A stretch of 64,000 bases of DNA from Streptomyces lasiicapitis (GTDB lineage Bacteria; Actinomycetota; Actinomycetes; Streptomycetales; Streptomycetaceae): contig NZ_BMNG01000001.1 of NCBI RefSeq assembly GCF_014646335.1, positions 364,235 through 428,234 of the forward strand, written 5' to 3'. Shown piece after piece: positions 34,561-43,329 of this stretch. The notes beneath the pieces are model-generated. The model did no database searches, was not told the DNA's origin, and saw only the letters and a list, made by a program, of their open reading frames with translations. Numbering within the stretch: position 1 is the stretch's first letter; the number at the start of each line of letters is the position of its first letter. Both the position numbers and the translations under genes were made by a program.

Positions 34561-37534
34561 AGAACAGGCTCATCAACGCCTCCGCCGCGTCCACCGGCGC
34601 CGAGTCCCCGTCCGGCAGCGCCAGTTCGAACCACACCGTCTTGCCGCGCGGTGTACGGCGTGAGCCCCAGGCGGCGCTCAGCAGGCCGACGAGCTGGAGC
34701 CCGCGCCCGCCCTCGTCGGTGTCGCGGGCGCGGCGGCGGCGCGGCTGGACGAGCCCGGCGTCCCAGACCTCGCAGACCAGGGTGCGGTCGAGCAGAAGGC
34801 GAAGGCGGATCTCGCCCTCGCCGTAGCGCAGGGCGTTGGTGACGAGCTCGCTGACGAGGAGTTCGGCGGTGTCGACGAGCGCGTCGAGGTCCCAGGCGCG
34901 CAGCCGCTCGCAGGCCAGTTCGCGGGCGCGGCCCACGGACTGCGGCTCGCGCGGCAGCGTCCAGTCGCCGACGTGCTCGGCGGGCAGGCCCTGCACCCGC
35001 GCCATGAGCAGCGCGATGTCGTCCTCGCCGTGGTGGGTGTCGAGCGTGTTCAGTACGTGGTCGCAGATGTCCTCAAGGGCCTGCGCGGGCTCGGTGAGCG
35101 CGCCGACGAACGCGTTCAGGCCCTCGTCGAGGGGGTGGTCGCGGGACTCGACGAGGCCGTCGGTGTAGAGCGCGAGCAGCGCGCCCTCGGGCAGGTCGAC
35201 GTCGACCTCCTCGAAGGGCTCGCCGCCGACGCCGAGCGGCATGCCCGGGGGTACGTCGAGCATCAGCGGGGACTCGCCGGGCTCGACGAGTACGGGCGGG
35301 AGGTGGCCTGCGTTGGCGAAGGTGACGCGGCGGGTGACGGCGTCGTACACCGCGTACACGCAGGTCGCGAGGTAGACCTCGGCGAGGTCGTCGGTGTCGC
35401 GGCCGCGGCCGCCCGCGGGGGTGGCGCGCCGGGAGCGCTGCGGTCCCGGCAGGTTGCCGAGGCCGCGGGCGATCTCGTCGAGCGCGGAGAGCACCTCGGC
35501 GGGCTCCAGGTCGAGCAGCGCGAGGGTGCGCACGGCGGAGCGCAGTTCGCCCATGGCGACGGCGGCGCGCAGGCCGCGGCCCATGACGTCGCCGACGACG
35601 AGCGCCGTGCGGTGCCCGGGGAGTTCGATGACGTCGAACCAGTCGCCGCCGACCTCGGTGGCCGCGTTGCCGGGCAGATAGCGGCAGGCGATGTCGAGTC
35701 CGGCGGCCTCGGGGTCGCCGGGCGGGAGCAGGGACCGCTGCAGTATCAGCGCGCGTTCGTGCTCGCGGCGGTAGAGGCGGGCGTTGTCGATGCAGACGGC
35801 GGCGCGCGCGGCGAGTTCGACGGCGAGCGCCCGGTCGCGTTCGCCGAACGGCTCGCTGCCCTTCGTACGGGAGAACTGCGCGAGGCCGACGACGGTGTCG
35901 TGCGCGACCATCGGCACGGCGAGCGTCGACTGGATGAGGCCGCTGGTGAGGCGGCGGGCCGGACCGCAGTCGTCGCCGGAGGCGACCAGGCGGGGGCGGG
36001 CGGTGCGCAGGGCGTCCGCGCAGGGCGAGTTGAAGGCGAAGCGGTGCACGGAACCGACCTCGACGGGTCCGCTGCCGTCGGGGAAGGGCACGTCGGAGAC
36101 GGCGCTGGCGAAGGCGACGCGGCGCAGCTCGGCGCTGCCGTCGGCCAGGCTCTGCCGGACGTGCGCGGTCTCGTCGCCGTCCAGGAGGCCTTGGTAGAGG
36201 TCGACGGAGGCGAGGTCGCAGAAGCCGGGGACGGTGACGTCGAGGAGCTCGCGGGCGGTGGTCTCCAGGTCGAGGGAGTTGCCGATGCGGGCGCCCGCCT
36301 CGTTCAGGAGGGCGAGGTTGCGGCGGGCGTGGGCGGCCTCGCGGGCGGCGGCGTGGCGGCTGGTGACGTCGTTGCCGAGGCCCGCGACGCCGATGGGGCG
36401 GCCCGAACCGCTGTGCACGCGGTAGAGGTTGATCGACCAGTGGCGGCGCTCGCTGCTGCCCGGGGCGGGGCCGACGATCTGCATGTCCGTGACGGCCTCG
36501 CCGGACTCCAGGACGCGGCGCAGCGCGGCCTGCATGCGGTCGGCCTCGTGGCGGGGGAGGTAGTCGTGGACGGTGCGGCCGCGGTGGTCGTCGGCGGCGC
36601 CCCCGAAGACGGCGGCGAAGCGGCGGTTGGCGCGCTGCACCTTGAGGTCCGTGCCGAACAGCAGGAAGCCGAAAGGAGATTGACCGAAAATCGCCTGCGA
36701 CGCGGCGAGGTCGGTCTCTATCCGGCGGAGCGCGCGGACGTCGACGACGATGCAGACGGCGGCACGCTCGCCCTCGGCCGTGCTGGCCGGCATGACGTAG
36801 ACCTCGGCGATGCCTTCCAGGCCCGCGGCGGCGGGGTCGTCGCCCGCGGGCGCGGGCACGCGGAACGGGACCGACCCCGTCCATTCGCGCCCGTCCAGGA
36901 TCTCGGCCATCTTGCGGTGGCCCGTGGGGCGCTGTTCGGGCGCGACGAACGCCTCGATGGGGTCCTTGCCGACGGCGTCCCTCGCGGCCACGCCGAACAG
37001 CCGCTCGGCGCGGGCGCTCCACTGGTCGACCAGGCCGTCGGGGCCGATCGAGAAGGACGCCACCTTGATGTAGTCGTAGATGGACCCGGGAGGGCTGCTC
37101 TGCCAGATGACGTCGTCCGGGGTGCTCGGCGCGGTGTCGACGCGGGAGGGCCCGGCGCCCGTCGCGCGGGGACGCGCGTCGACGCGGTCGGCCGCCCCTG
37201 CTACGCCGAGCGGTCCATCGGCGCCTACCGTCGCGGGCGCGCCCGCGCCTACGTCTTCCGCGCCGCCTGCGCGCCCGGGTCCGGGCGCGTCCTCGCCCGC
37301 GGGGTCGCCGGGGTCACCGGGGTCGCCGGGTTCCTGTCCCGGCCCCTCGGCCGCGGCCGTGCGCGCGCCGCCGCCCGCCGTGTCCGCCCTGGCGGCAGCG
37401 GTGTCGGCGTTCCCCGCGGGCTCCGGCAAGAGAGGTCCTCCCCCGGCTCCCGGCACCGGCCGGGCAGGCAGGGCCCCGCCCGCTCGCGCCACAGGCCGCC
37501 CCGAACCCGTCGCCTTCGCTGGTATCTCGCTCAC
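34559..37534 (-). CDS. PAS-PAS-GAF-SpoIIE phosphatase with C-terminal RsbW-like ATPase
   Basis: This 991-residue multidomain signalling protein has a disordered Gly/Pro/Ala-rich lead (1-140), PAS 1 (~152-265), PAS 2 (~275-395), GAF (~405-590), a PP2C/SpoIIE phosphatase (~595-845) and a GHKL ATPase (~860-985). The phosphatase has metal-binding motifs GGDWFD (629-634), GDVMGRG (648-654) and EDDI (~837). The ATPase has ELLVSELVTNALRYG and DEGGRGLQLV. Such proteins dephosphorylate anti-anti-sigma factors in partner-switching pathways; the ATPase could add the opposing kinase. The GTG start has GGAGGGG ~10 nt upstream; the open frame upstream to 37651 is rejected. No membrane helix is seen, so it is cytoplasmic. 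The ATPase resembles the protein of the next gene (37719-38171). Confidence 0.88.
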   Translation of the reverse strand: MSEIPAKATGSGRPVARAGGALPARPVPGAGGGPLLPEPAGNADTAAARADTAGGGARTAAAEGPGQEPGDPGDPGDPAGEDAPGPGRAGGAEDVGAGAPATVGADGPLGVAGAADRVDARPRATGAGPSRVDTAPSTPDDVIWQSSPPGSIYDYIKVASFSIGPDGLVDQWSARAERLFGVAARDAVGKDPIEAFVAPEQRPTGHRKMAEILDGREWTGSVPFRVPAPAGDDPAAAGLEGIAEVYVMPASTAEGERAAVCIVVDVRALRRIETDLAASQAIFGQSPFGFLLFGTDLKVQRANRRFAAVFGGAADDHRGRTVHDYLPRHEADRMQAALRRVLESGEAVTDMQIVGPAPGSSERRHWSINLYRVHSGSGRPIGVAGLGNDVTSRHAAAREAAHARRNLALLNEAGARIGNSLDLETTARELLDVTVPGFCDLASVDLYQGLLDGDETAHVRQSLADGSAELRRVAFASAVSDVPFPDGSGPVEVGSVHRFAFNSPCADALRTARPRLVASGDDCGPARRLTSGLIQSTLAVPMVAHDTVVGLAQFSRTKGSEPFGERDRALAVELAARAAVCIDNARLYRREHERALILQRSLLPPGDPEAAGLDIACRYLPGNAATEVGGDWFDVIELPGHRTALVVGDVMGRGLRAAVAMGELRSAVRTLALLDLEPAEVLSALDEIARGLGNLPGPQRSRRATPAGGRGRDTDDLAEVYLATCVYAVYDAVTRRVTFANAGHLPPVLVEPGESPLMLDVPPGMPLGVGGEPFEEVDVDLPEGALLALYTDGLVESRDHPLDEGLNAFVGALTEPAQALEDICDHVLNTLDTHHGEDDIALLMARVQGLPAEHVGDWTLPREPQSVGRARELACERLRAWDLDALVDTAELLVSELVTNALRYGEGEIRLRLLLDRTLVCEVWDAGLVQPRRRRARDTDEGGRGLQLVGLLSAAWGSRRTPRGKTVWFELALPDGDSAPVDAAEALMSLF

Positions 37535-37718
37535 GCGAACCGTCCCCTCCAGCTCACCCCGTCCGGCACCGGTCACCGGATGTGGCTGCCCGCAGTATCC
37601 AGCACTACGGAGCCGGGCCACACGCCGTTCACGATCACAGCACGGACTCAACGCTTTTTGGCCCGTGTCCGCCTTGTGCTCGTCCCAAGCACTTGTACGT
37701 AACGGTGCTTCCTGTCTT

Positions 37719-38171
37719 CTATCCGGGCAGCGCCAGCTCGAACCACACCGTCTTTCCCGTCGTGCCCGTGCGTCCCGGACGCGTGCCCCAGCGCCTCGAC
37801 GACCGCGCGACCAACTGGATGCCCCGGCCGCCTTCGTCGTCGGGTGCCGCGGCGCGTTCCCGGGGCGGGTCAGGGACCGGATCGGAGACCTCTACGAGGA
37901 GGGTGCCCAGCGGACCGGCCTGGCGCACCAGGCGTACGACGATGGGGCCCGAGGCGTACCGCAGGGAATTGGTCACCAGTTCGCTGACGAGCAGGACGGT
38001 GACGTCGCCGAGCGCGGCCAGGTCCCACTCGCCGAGCTGCTTGCGGACGACCGCGCGGGCGGTGCGCACGGCGCCCGGGTCCGCGGGAAAGTCCCACTCG
38101 GCGCAGTCGCCTTCGGTGTCGATCACGCCGATCACTTCCCAGCCCAGCGGCGGACCTCTGTCCGGTTTCAT
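37719..38171 (-). CDS. RsbW-like anti-sigma/ATP-binding protein (HATPase_c_2)
   Basis: This 150-residue cytoplasmic protein has a single GHKL ATPase domain of the anti-sigma factor kinase type. The N-box is VTVLLVSELVTNSLRYASGP, followed by VEVSDPVPDPP and DDEGGRGIQLV. The C-terminus GKTVWFELALPG is nearly identical to that of the adjacent phosphatase (GKTVWFELALPD). It lies 184 nt upstream of the phosphatase gene on the same strand. The start is uncertain: the ATG at 38171 is given, an in-frame GTG at 38186 is possible, and neither has a clear RBS. The sigma-factor or anti-anti-sigma partner is not in this window. Confidence 0.82.
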   Translation of the reverse strand: MKPDRGPPLGWEVIGVIDTEGDCAEWDFPADPGAVRTARAVVRKQLGEWDLAALGDVTVLLVSELVTNSLRYASGPIVVRLVRQAGPLGTLLVEVSDPVPDPPRERAAAPDDEGGRGIQLVARSSRRWGTRPGRTGTTGKTVWFELALPG

Positions 38172-38316
38172 GGGGTTAATGGGCACATACCCGATATCCC
38201 GGTGGAAGTACCGCGTTCAAGGGGGCACAGTGGCACGAACGGCGTAGAGGGGCGTGCGACCTGTCCCGGCATCACCTCTTGCGCGCCGCCTCGCGTCTGC
38301 CTCGGCCAGGCGGCCG

Positions 38317-38715
<399 letters not shown>

Positions 38716-38722
38716 GCGCGCG

Positions 38723-38728
38723 AGCTTA
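38723..38728 (-). promoter_or_regulatory. -10 box for leaderless NUDIX gene
   Basis: TAAGCT lies 7 nt before the ATG at 38715. It falls between the SPOR-like gene's stop (38735) and the NUDIX start. Confidence 0.5.
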
Positions 38729-38734
38729 CGGCGT

Positions 38735-38917
38735 TCAGCGGGCGCCGTTCTGGCTCAGCCGCTCGACCCAGTAGAGCTTCTCGTTGCCGCGGTCGTCGAG
38801 GCTGTCCGCGATCTTCTGGGCCTCGGCCTTCGTCGCGTACCTTCCGACCCGGTAGCGGTTGCCGTTGTCGTCCTGACGTATCACGAGCCAGGGCAGTATG
38901 ACCGTGCCGTCGTTCAT
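38735..38917 (-). CDS. SPOR-like micro-protein
   Basis: This 60-residue protein begins MNDGTVILPWLVIRQDDNGN and contains RVGRYATKAEAQKIADSL, the typical shape of a SPOR domain (peptidoglycan-binding in division proteins). It has no signal peptide, so it would be cytoplasmic and the resemblance may be of fold only. The start is at the ATG at 38917 because GGAGGG lies 5-6 nt upstream; the frame continues to 38953 without an RBS. Small proteins of this kind are often annotated in streptomycetes as SPOR domain-containing. Confidence 0.72.
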   Translation of the reverse strand: MNDGTVILPWLVIRQDDNGNRYRVGRYATKAEAQKIADSLDDRGNEKLYWVERLSQNGAR

Positions 38918-39058
38918 GCCGTCCCTCCGCTCCCCGCCCCGGGCGCACCCCACGCCTCGATCAGTAAGGAAACCGCATTCCGCATATGCCCGAGCTTACG
39001 CCCGACCTTTACGCAGCGGATACGACTTTGCACAAAGAGATACGCAATCGGCCAGCGC

Positions 39059-39092
39059 GGAGGGGGCGCATCCTCCCGGACGCGCCCCCTCC
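39059..39092 (-). terminator. terminator downstream of NCS1 permease
   Basis: A perfect 11-bp stem (39059-39069 with 39082-39092) and a 12-nt loop lie 87 nt beyond the permease stop. Confidence 0.55.
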
Positions 39093-39178
39093 GAAGGCCG
39101 CCGACGAGCACGGCAAGCCCGAACTCGGCCCCCTTTACGGCTTGTTGATGATTTCCCTCTTGCCGACGCGCGCCCTGC

Positions 39179-40930
39179 TCACGCCGACGGCACCGTGGGC
39201 ACCGTGGGTACCGGCATGAGCACCGGCTCGTTCCCGGGCGACGTACGGCAGACGTCCCCGCACTCGGCGTCGAGGGAGCAGCACAGCGAGCAGATCGGCC
39301 CGGACTGGACGGGACAGTCGGCGATGTCGGGGAGTTCGTACGCGGTCTCGCAGACGGCGCAGGTGTGGGTGGCCGTGATGTCGGGGACCTCGACGTGCGG
39401 GCCGTTCACCGGGTTGGGCCGGGCCAGGTAGTACCTGCCACGGGTCGCCCAGGCGATCAACGGGCACAGGAGCAGGGCGAGTCCGGCGGCGATGAAGGTG
39501 GAGAAGGCCTCGGCGTACCGCCCGAACAGGCCGAAGAACGCCAGGATCGAGACCGTCGAGGCGATCACCATCGACCCGAACCCGGCCGGGTTCACGGTGT
39601 AGAGATAGGCCCGTTTGAACTCGATGTACGGCGGGCTCCAGCCGGCCCGCTTGTTGATGACCAGGTCGGCGGCCACGGCCACGATCCACGCGATGCCCAC
39701 GTTGGAGTAGAAGCCGAGCAGTTTGTTGAGCGCGGCGAACATGTTCATCTCCATCAGCGTGAGCGCGATGGCGAGGTTGAGGAAGATGTACCAGACCCGG
39801 CCCGGGTGGCGGTGGGTGAGGCGGGAGAAGAAATTCGACCAGGACAGTGAACCGCTGTAGGCGTTGGTCACGTTGATCTTGATCTGCGAGACGATCACGA
39901 AGATCGCGGCGGCGGGCAGCGCGAAGGAGCCCAACCAGGGGCGCAGCGCCTCGATCTGCGGGGCGATCGGCTCCAGGGCGTGCGTTTTGCCGACCGCTTC
40001 CAGAGCCACGAACGCCAGGAACGCGCCACCGAGCTGCTTGGCGGCCCCGATGATCACCCAGCCGGGTCCCGCCGCGAGAACGGCCAGATTCCATCGCCTC
40101 TTGTTCGCCTCCGTCTTGGCCGGCATGAAGCGCAAGTAGTCCGCCTGTTCACCGATCTGCGCGATGAGGGAGAGCGCGACGCCGGTGCCGAGGCCGAAGC
40201 CGATCCAGGAGAAGCCGGGGGCCGCGCCCTCCGTGCCCTCGAACGAGCCGAAGGCGCCCCAGGCGTCCGGCGCCTCGAAGGCGAGCACCAGGAAGGGCAG
40301 GACCAGGCCGATGAGCCATATCGGCTGCGTCCAGGCCTGCACCTTGGCGAGAGCGCCCATGCCGCGGAAGACGATCGGGATGACGATGAGCGTCGTCACC
40401 AAGTAGCCGATCTCGACGGGGAGTCCGACCGCCTGATGCATGGCCTGGGCCATGATCGAGCCTTCGAGGGCGAAGAAGATGAAGGTGAACGAGGCGTAGA
40501 TGAGGGACGTCAGGGTGGACCCGAAGTAGCCGAATCCCGCGCCGCGCGTGACCAGGTCCATGTCCAGGCCGTACTTGGCGCAGGCCCGCGCGATCGGGAT
40601 GCCCGTGACGAAGATGATCGTCGCGGCGCAGAGGATGGACGCGAAGCCGCTGGTGAAGCCGTACGTGAAGACGATGGACGCGCCGATGGCGAAGTCCGCG
40701 AGGTAGGCGATGCCGCCGAGCGCCGTGGACGCGACCATGGTCGGCGACCAGCGGCGGAAGGAGTGCGGGGCGTAGCGCAGCGAGTAGTCCTCGCGGCTCT
40801 CGTCGGCGGCGAGCTTGGCGTAACTGCGCTGCGGCGCGCCGTCGGCCGTGGGCCCGTCCGCCGCGGGCGCGTCGGCCGGGGCCGCCTCGCCCACCGGGTT
40901 CGCGTCGTCGCGCGTGACCGTATCCGTCAT
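39179..40930 (-). CDS. NCS1 family purine-cytosine permease with Cys-rich C-terminal tail
   Basis: This 583-residue nucleobase:cation symporter has an acidic/Ala-rich N-terminus. SLRYAPHSFRRWSPTMVAST follows, then about 12 hydrophobic helices with NCS1-type segments (GAGFGYFGSTLTSLIYASFT, FVIVSQIKINVTNAYSGSL). After the last helix (~residue 510) comes an unusual cytoplasmic tail with eight cysteines: CAVC, then DC, IC, CC, EC and VC spaced over ~45 residues. That spacing suggests a zinc-ribbon-like or metal/Fe-S site. The tail is not part of the classical CodB transporter. The start ATG has AGGA 8 nt upstream. A GntR/UTRA regulator lies directly upstream on the same strand. The substrate (cytosine, purine, hydantoin or other) cannot be fixed. 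Confidence 0.87.
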   Translation of the reverse strand: MTDTVTRDDANPVGEAAPADAPAADGPTADGAPQRSYAKLAADESREDYSLRYAPHSFRRWSPTMVASTALGGIAYLADFAIGASIVFTYGFTSGFASILCAATIIFVTGIPIARACAKYGLDMDLVTRGAGFGYFGSTLTSLIYASFTFIFFALEGSIMAQAMHQAVGLPVEIGYLVTTLIVIPIVFRGMGALAKVQAWTQPIWLIGLVLPFLVLAFEAPDAWGAFGSFEGTEGAAPGFSWIGFGLGTGVALSLIAQIGEQADYLRFMPAKTEANKRRWNLAVLAAGPGWVIIGAAKQLGGAFLAFVALEAVGKTHALEPIAPQIEALRPWLGSFALPAAAIFVIVSQIKINVTNAYSGSLSWSNFFSRLTHRHPGRVWYIFLNLAIALTLMEMNMFAALNKLLGFYSNVGIAWIVAVAADLVINKRAGWSPPYIEFKRAYLYTVNPAGFGSMVIASTVSILAFFGLFGRYAEAFSTFIAAGLALLLCPLIAWATRGRYYLARPNPVNGPHVEVPDITATHTCAVCETAYELPDIADCPVQSGPICSLCCSLDAECGDVCRTSPGNEPVLMPVPTVPTVPSA

Positions 40931-41014
40931 GAGGGTTCCTGTCTTCCGACCGGACTGCGGGTACGGAGGGGGAAGTTAGGAGCCGCGCGTGACGATCCGC
41001 CGCAGGGCGCGATT

Positions 41015-41038
41015 GCCCCGGCGTTACGGAACCGGGGC
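41015..41038 (-). terminator. possible GntR terminator hairpin
   Basis: The stem GCCCCGG/CCGGGGC has a 10-nt loop and lies between the GntR gene and the permease start. It is ~135 nt past the GntR stop, so it could equally be leader structure of the permease mRNA. Confidence 0.3.
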
Positions 41039-41107
41039 GGGCGTTAACTCGTGATCACGCGGGACGGACGGGCGCGTTCGCATTGCGGGCGCACCGGGGT
41101 GCGGGAC

Positions 41108-41170
41108 GGGCCCGGTCCGCGGGCGAACGGGCCTGGTCCGCGGGCGAGCGGCCCCGCCCCGCGGCCGAGC
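41108..41170. repeat. three-copy 21-bp tandem repeat
   Basis: Units lie at 41108-41128, 41129-41149 and 41150-41170. The first two differ at two positions; the third is more diverged. The array sits directly after the GntR stop codon. Confidence 0.65.
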
Positions 41171-41172
41171 GG

Positions 41173-41925
41173 TCAACGCACCGGCAGGTGGTATGCGATG
41201 CGATACCGGTCGGCGGGCACCACGATGTCGGCCGTCTCGACGGGACGCCCCGAGGCGTAATACGTCCGCTGGACAACAAGAACGACATGGCCGGGGACGC
41301 CGCCGAGGGCGAGCAACTCCTCGGCGAGGCCGGGGCGGGCGCCCACCTCCTCCGCGACGTTGTCCACGATCACGTCGATGGCGGCCATGCGGTCCACGAC
41401 GCCGCAGCCGCCGAGGGGGCCCTCCTCGGGGAGCATCACGGGGGTGCGCCCGGTGACGGCGAGGGGCTCCCAGGAGGTGGAGAGCATCATGACCTCGCCC
41501 GCGTCCCGGAAGACGTACTTCGTGCACATCACGCGGTCCCCCACGCGGACGGCGAGCCGCTCGGCGACCTCGGCGCCCGCGTCCGCCTGCTCGCTGCGGG
41601 ACTCCCAGGTGCCGCGGGCGCTCTCGGCGGCCTGCTCCTGCCGGAAGGGGGTGGAGGTGCCGGGCCCCCGGAACCCCGTGCGCGCGACGCTCCGGGGGTT
41701 GGGGCGCTCGCGCACGTACGTGCCGGACCCGGAGCGCCCCTCGACCAGACCCTCGGCCATGAGCACCTTGCGGGCTTCGAGAGCGACCGTGTCCGAGACC
41801 CCGTACTCCTCGCGGATGCGGGCCTGCGAGGGGAGCCGCGTGTGCGGAGGCAGCGAACCGTCGGTGATCTTCTTACGGAGATCACCCGCGACGCGCAGAT
41901 ACGCCGGCTGCTCACCGAAAGTCAC
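41173..41925 (-). CDS. GntR/HutC family regulator with UTRA domain
   Basis: This 250-residue transcription factor has an N-terminal winged helix (residues 7-75: VAGDLRKKITDGSLPPHTRL, REEYGVSDTVALEARKVLMA, VEGRSGSGTYV). A linker and a UTRA effector domain follow (~110-248: RVGDRVMCTKYVFRDAGEVM, DNVAEEVGARPGLAEELLAL, VLVVQRTYYASGRPVETADI). The start is GTG with GGGAG 6 nt upstream. It is encoded upstream of the NCS1 permease on the same strand and divergently from the serpin gene, so either could be its target. The effector is unknown. Confidence 0.9.
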   Translation of the reverse strand: MTFGEQPAYLRVAGDLRKKITDGSLPPHTRLPSQARIREEYGVSDTVALEARKVLMAEGLVEGRSGSGTYVRERPNPRSVARTGFRGPGTSTPFRQEQAAESARGTWESRSEQADAGAEVAERLAVRVGDRVMCTKYVFRDAGEVMMLSTSWEPLAVTGRTPVMLPEEGPLGGCGVVDRMAAIDVIVDNVAEEVGARPGLAEELLALGGVPGHVVLVVQRTYYASGRPVETADIVVPADRYRIAYHLPVR

Positions 41926-42001
41926 TGGCCACTCCCATCAGGTTGACAGACAGCAACAGCCTGGCAACCGTGGGTTGTTGGCCGCAACCCTAGGCCAAGG
42001 A

Positions 42002-42016
42002 ATCACTCGAAGTGAT
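42002..42016. promoter_or_regulatory. palindrome in GntR/serpin intergenic region
   Basis: ATCACT-CGA-AGTGAT is a perfect 6-3-6 inverted repeat, 77 nt upstream of the GntR start and 147 nt upstream of the serpin start. It is a candidate operator, possibly autoregulatory. Confidence 0.4.
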
Positions 42017-42150
42017 GATTTCCAGGCCCGCGGGGCTTTACGCAGGACCTTTCAAACGTTATAGAAATCAACTAACCACCTGGTCAGACGAGTTGACGCA
42101 CCGATGCGCGAAGGGTGGCCCCCGCCAGGGAGGTTGCCGGGCCCTGGAGC

Positions 42151-42156
42151 TACGTT
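42151..42156 (+). promoter_or_regulatory. -10 box for leaderless serpin gene
   Basis: TACGTT lies 6 nt before the ATG at 42163. Confidence 0.55.
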
Positions 42157-42162
42157 GCTCCG

Positions 42163-43287
42163 ATGCGAGTGGCGGAGACGACGGTGCGGGCGGTGAACGG
42201 GCTCACCTCGCGGTGGGCGGACGACGTGCGGGGCGGCACCGTGTTCGCGATCGGCCTGCGGCCGGACCGGGCGGCGGAGGCGGCACGGGAACTGCTGACC
42301 ACTCTCGACGCGATCCCGGGCCTCGACTCCGCCATCGGCCTGTGGACGAAGCGGACCCTCACGCTGCGCGAGAAGTGGGCCGAAGGGCTGCCCGCGAGCA
42401 CGCGCGGAGTGCTCACCGGGGACGTCGGCCACGACCGGGCCGCCCTCGACGCCTGGTCCGCCGAGCGCACCGGCGGACAGATCGAGCGGATGCCGGCCTG
42501 CGTGGCCGAGAACACCGAACTCGTCCTGGCCGGCGCCCTCGCGCTGCGCACCACGTGGCTGAGCCCCTTCACCGAGGGCGCCATGGAGGCCGATTCGGGC
42601 CCGTGGCGCGGGCGCGCCCTGGCCGCCCTGGACCGGGTCAGCAGCCTGCCCGACCGCGTGGGCGTCGCGGACACACCGGCGGGAACGGTCACCGAACTGC
42701 GCGTACTCGGCGACACCGGCGTCGATGTCCATCTGCTGCTCGGCGAGGAGCGGATGAGTCCGGGCCAGGTGCTCGCCGCGGGTGTGGGCATCCTCGGCCG
42801 CGCCTGGCCGAGAGTGCCGGGGACCCACCTGCCGTACGGCGAACCGGGCCCCGGCCTGACCGTCCGCAAGGAACGCTGCGCGAGCCCGACGCCCCCGCAG
42901 CTCTACGTCACGACCGTGCCGTTCACCGTCACCACGGAGCACGACCTGCTCGCGCGCCGCGGCCTGTTCGGCCTGACCACGGCGACGGACGGAGGCTTCG
43001 GCCACTTCCCGGGCATGACCGTCGAACCCGTCGCGGTGGACAAGGCCGCCCAGGCGGCCACCGCGACCTTCGGGGCACTCGGTTTCCGGGCAGCGGCCGT
43101 CACCGCCATATCCGCGATCAGAGGCGTCCCAAGACTGCTCCACACCACCACAGAAGTGTCGGCCGTCTTCGACCGACCCTTCGGCTTCCTGGCCGTCCAC
43201 CGCCGCACACGACTCGTCCTCGCGGCCGGCTGGGTCGTGGACCCGGAACCGTACCGCGAGGACGAGGACGAACTGACGTGGCAGTGA
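42163..43287 (+). CDS. serpin family protein
   Basis: This 374-residue protein has the serpin pattern. It shows TELVLAGALALRTTWLSPF (strand s3A/helix F region with the typical Trp), a hinge-like GFRAAAVTAIS at residues 307-317, and the serpin signature region VFDRPFGFLAVHRRTRLVLA followed by GWVVDPEP. Hinge-to-signature distance is normal. In inhibitory serpins P14 is usually Thr or Ser; here the aligned residue is Phe308, so classical inhibition by loop insertion is not assured. There is no signal peptide, so it is probably cytoplasmic. The start ATG is fixed by a -10 box 6 nt upstream; the open frame to 42115 is rejected. It is convergent with a secreted subtilisin gene 32 nt away. Confidence 0.82.
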   Translation: MRVAETTVRAVNGLTSRWADDVRGGTVFAIGLRPDRAAEAARELLTTLDAIPGLDSAIGLWTKRTLTLREKWAEGLPASTRGVLTGDVGHDRAALDAWSAERTGGQIERMPACVAENTELVLAGALALRTTWLSPFTEGAMEADSGPWRGRALAALDRVSSLPDRVGVADTPAGTVTELRVLGDTGVDVHLLLGEERMSPGQVLAAGVGILGRAWPRVPGTHLPYGEPGPGLTVRKERCASPTPPQLYVTTVPFTVTTEHDLLARRGLFGLTTATDGGFGHFPGMTVEPVAVDKAAQAATATFGALGFRAAAVTAISAIRGVPRLLHTTTEVSAVFDRPFGFLAVHRRTRLVLAAGWVVDPEPYREDEDELTWQ

Positions 43288-43294
43288 AGCTGGT

Positions 43295-43329
43295 TGATCA
43301 ATTGATCAGAACTGCGTGATCAGAACTGC
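43295..43329. repeat. palindrome and 13-bp direct repeat between convergent stops
   Basis: TGATCAATTGATCA (43295-43308) is a perfect 14-bp palindrome. TGATCAGAACTGC occurs at 43303-43315 and again at 43317-43329, the second copy spanning the subtilisin stop codon. Confidence 0.7.

Noticed and set aside
41108-41170. possible CRISPR-like array
   Set aside because: The units are contiguous with no spacers and no cas gene occurs in the window.
42081-42088. DasR/NagR-like site TGGTC..GAC
   Set aside because: The arms are separated by one base instead of two and the second arm ends GACG, so it is not listed as a feature; it is only mentioned as a weak hint.
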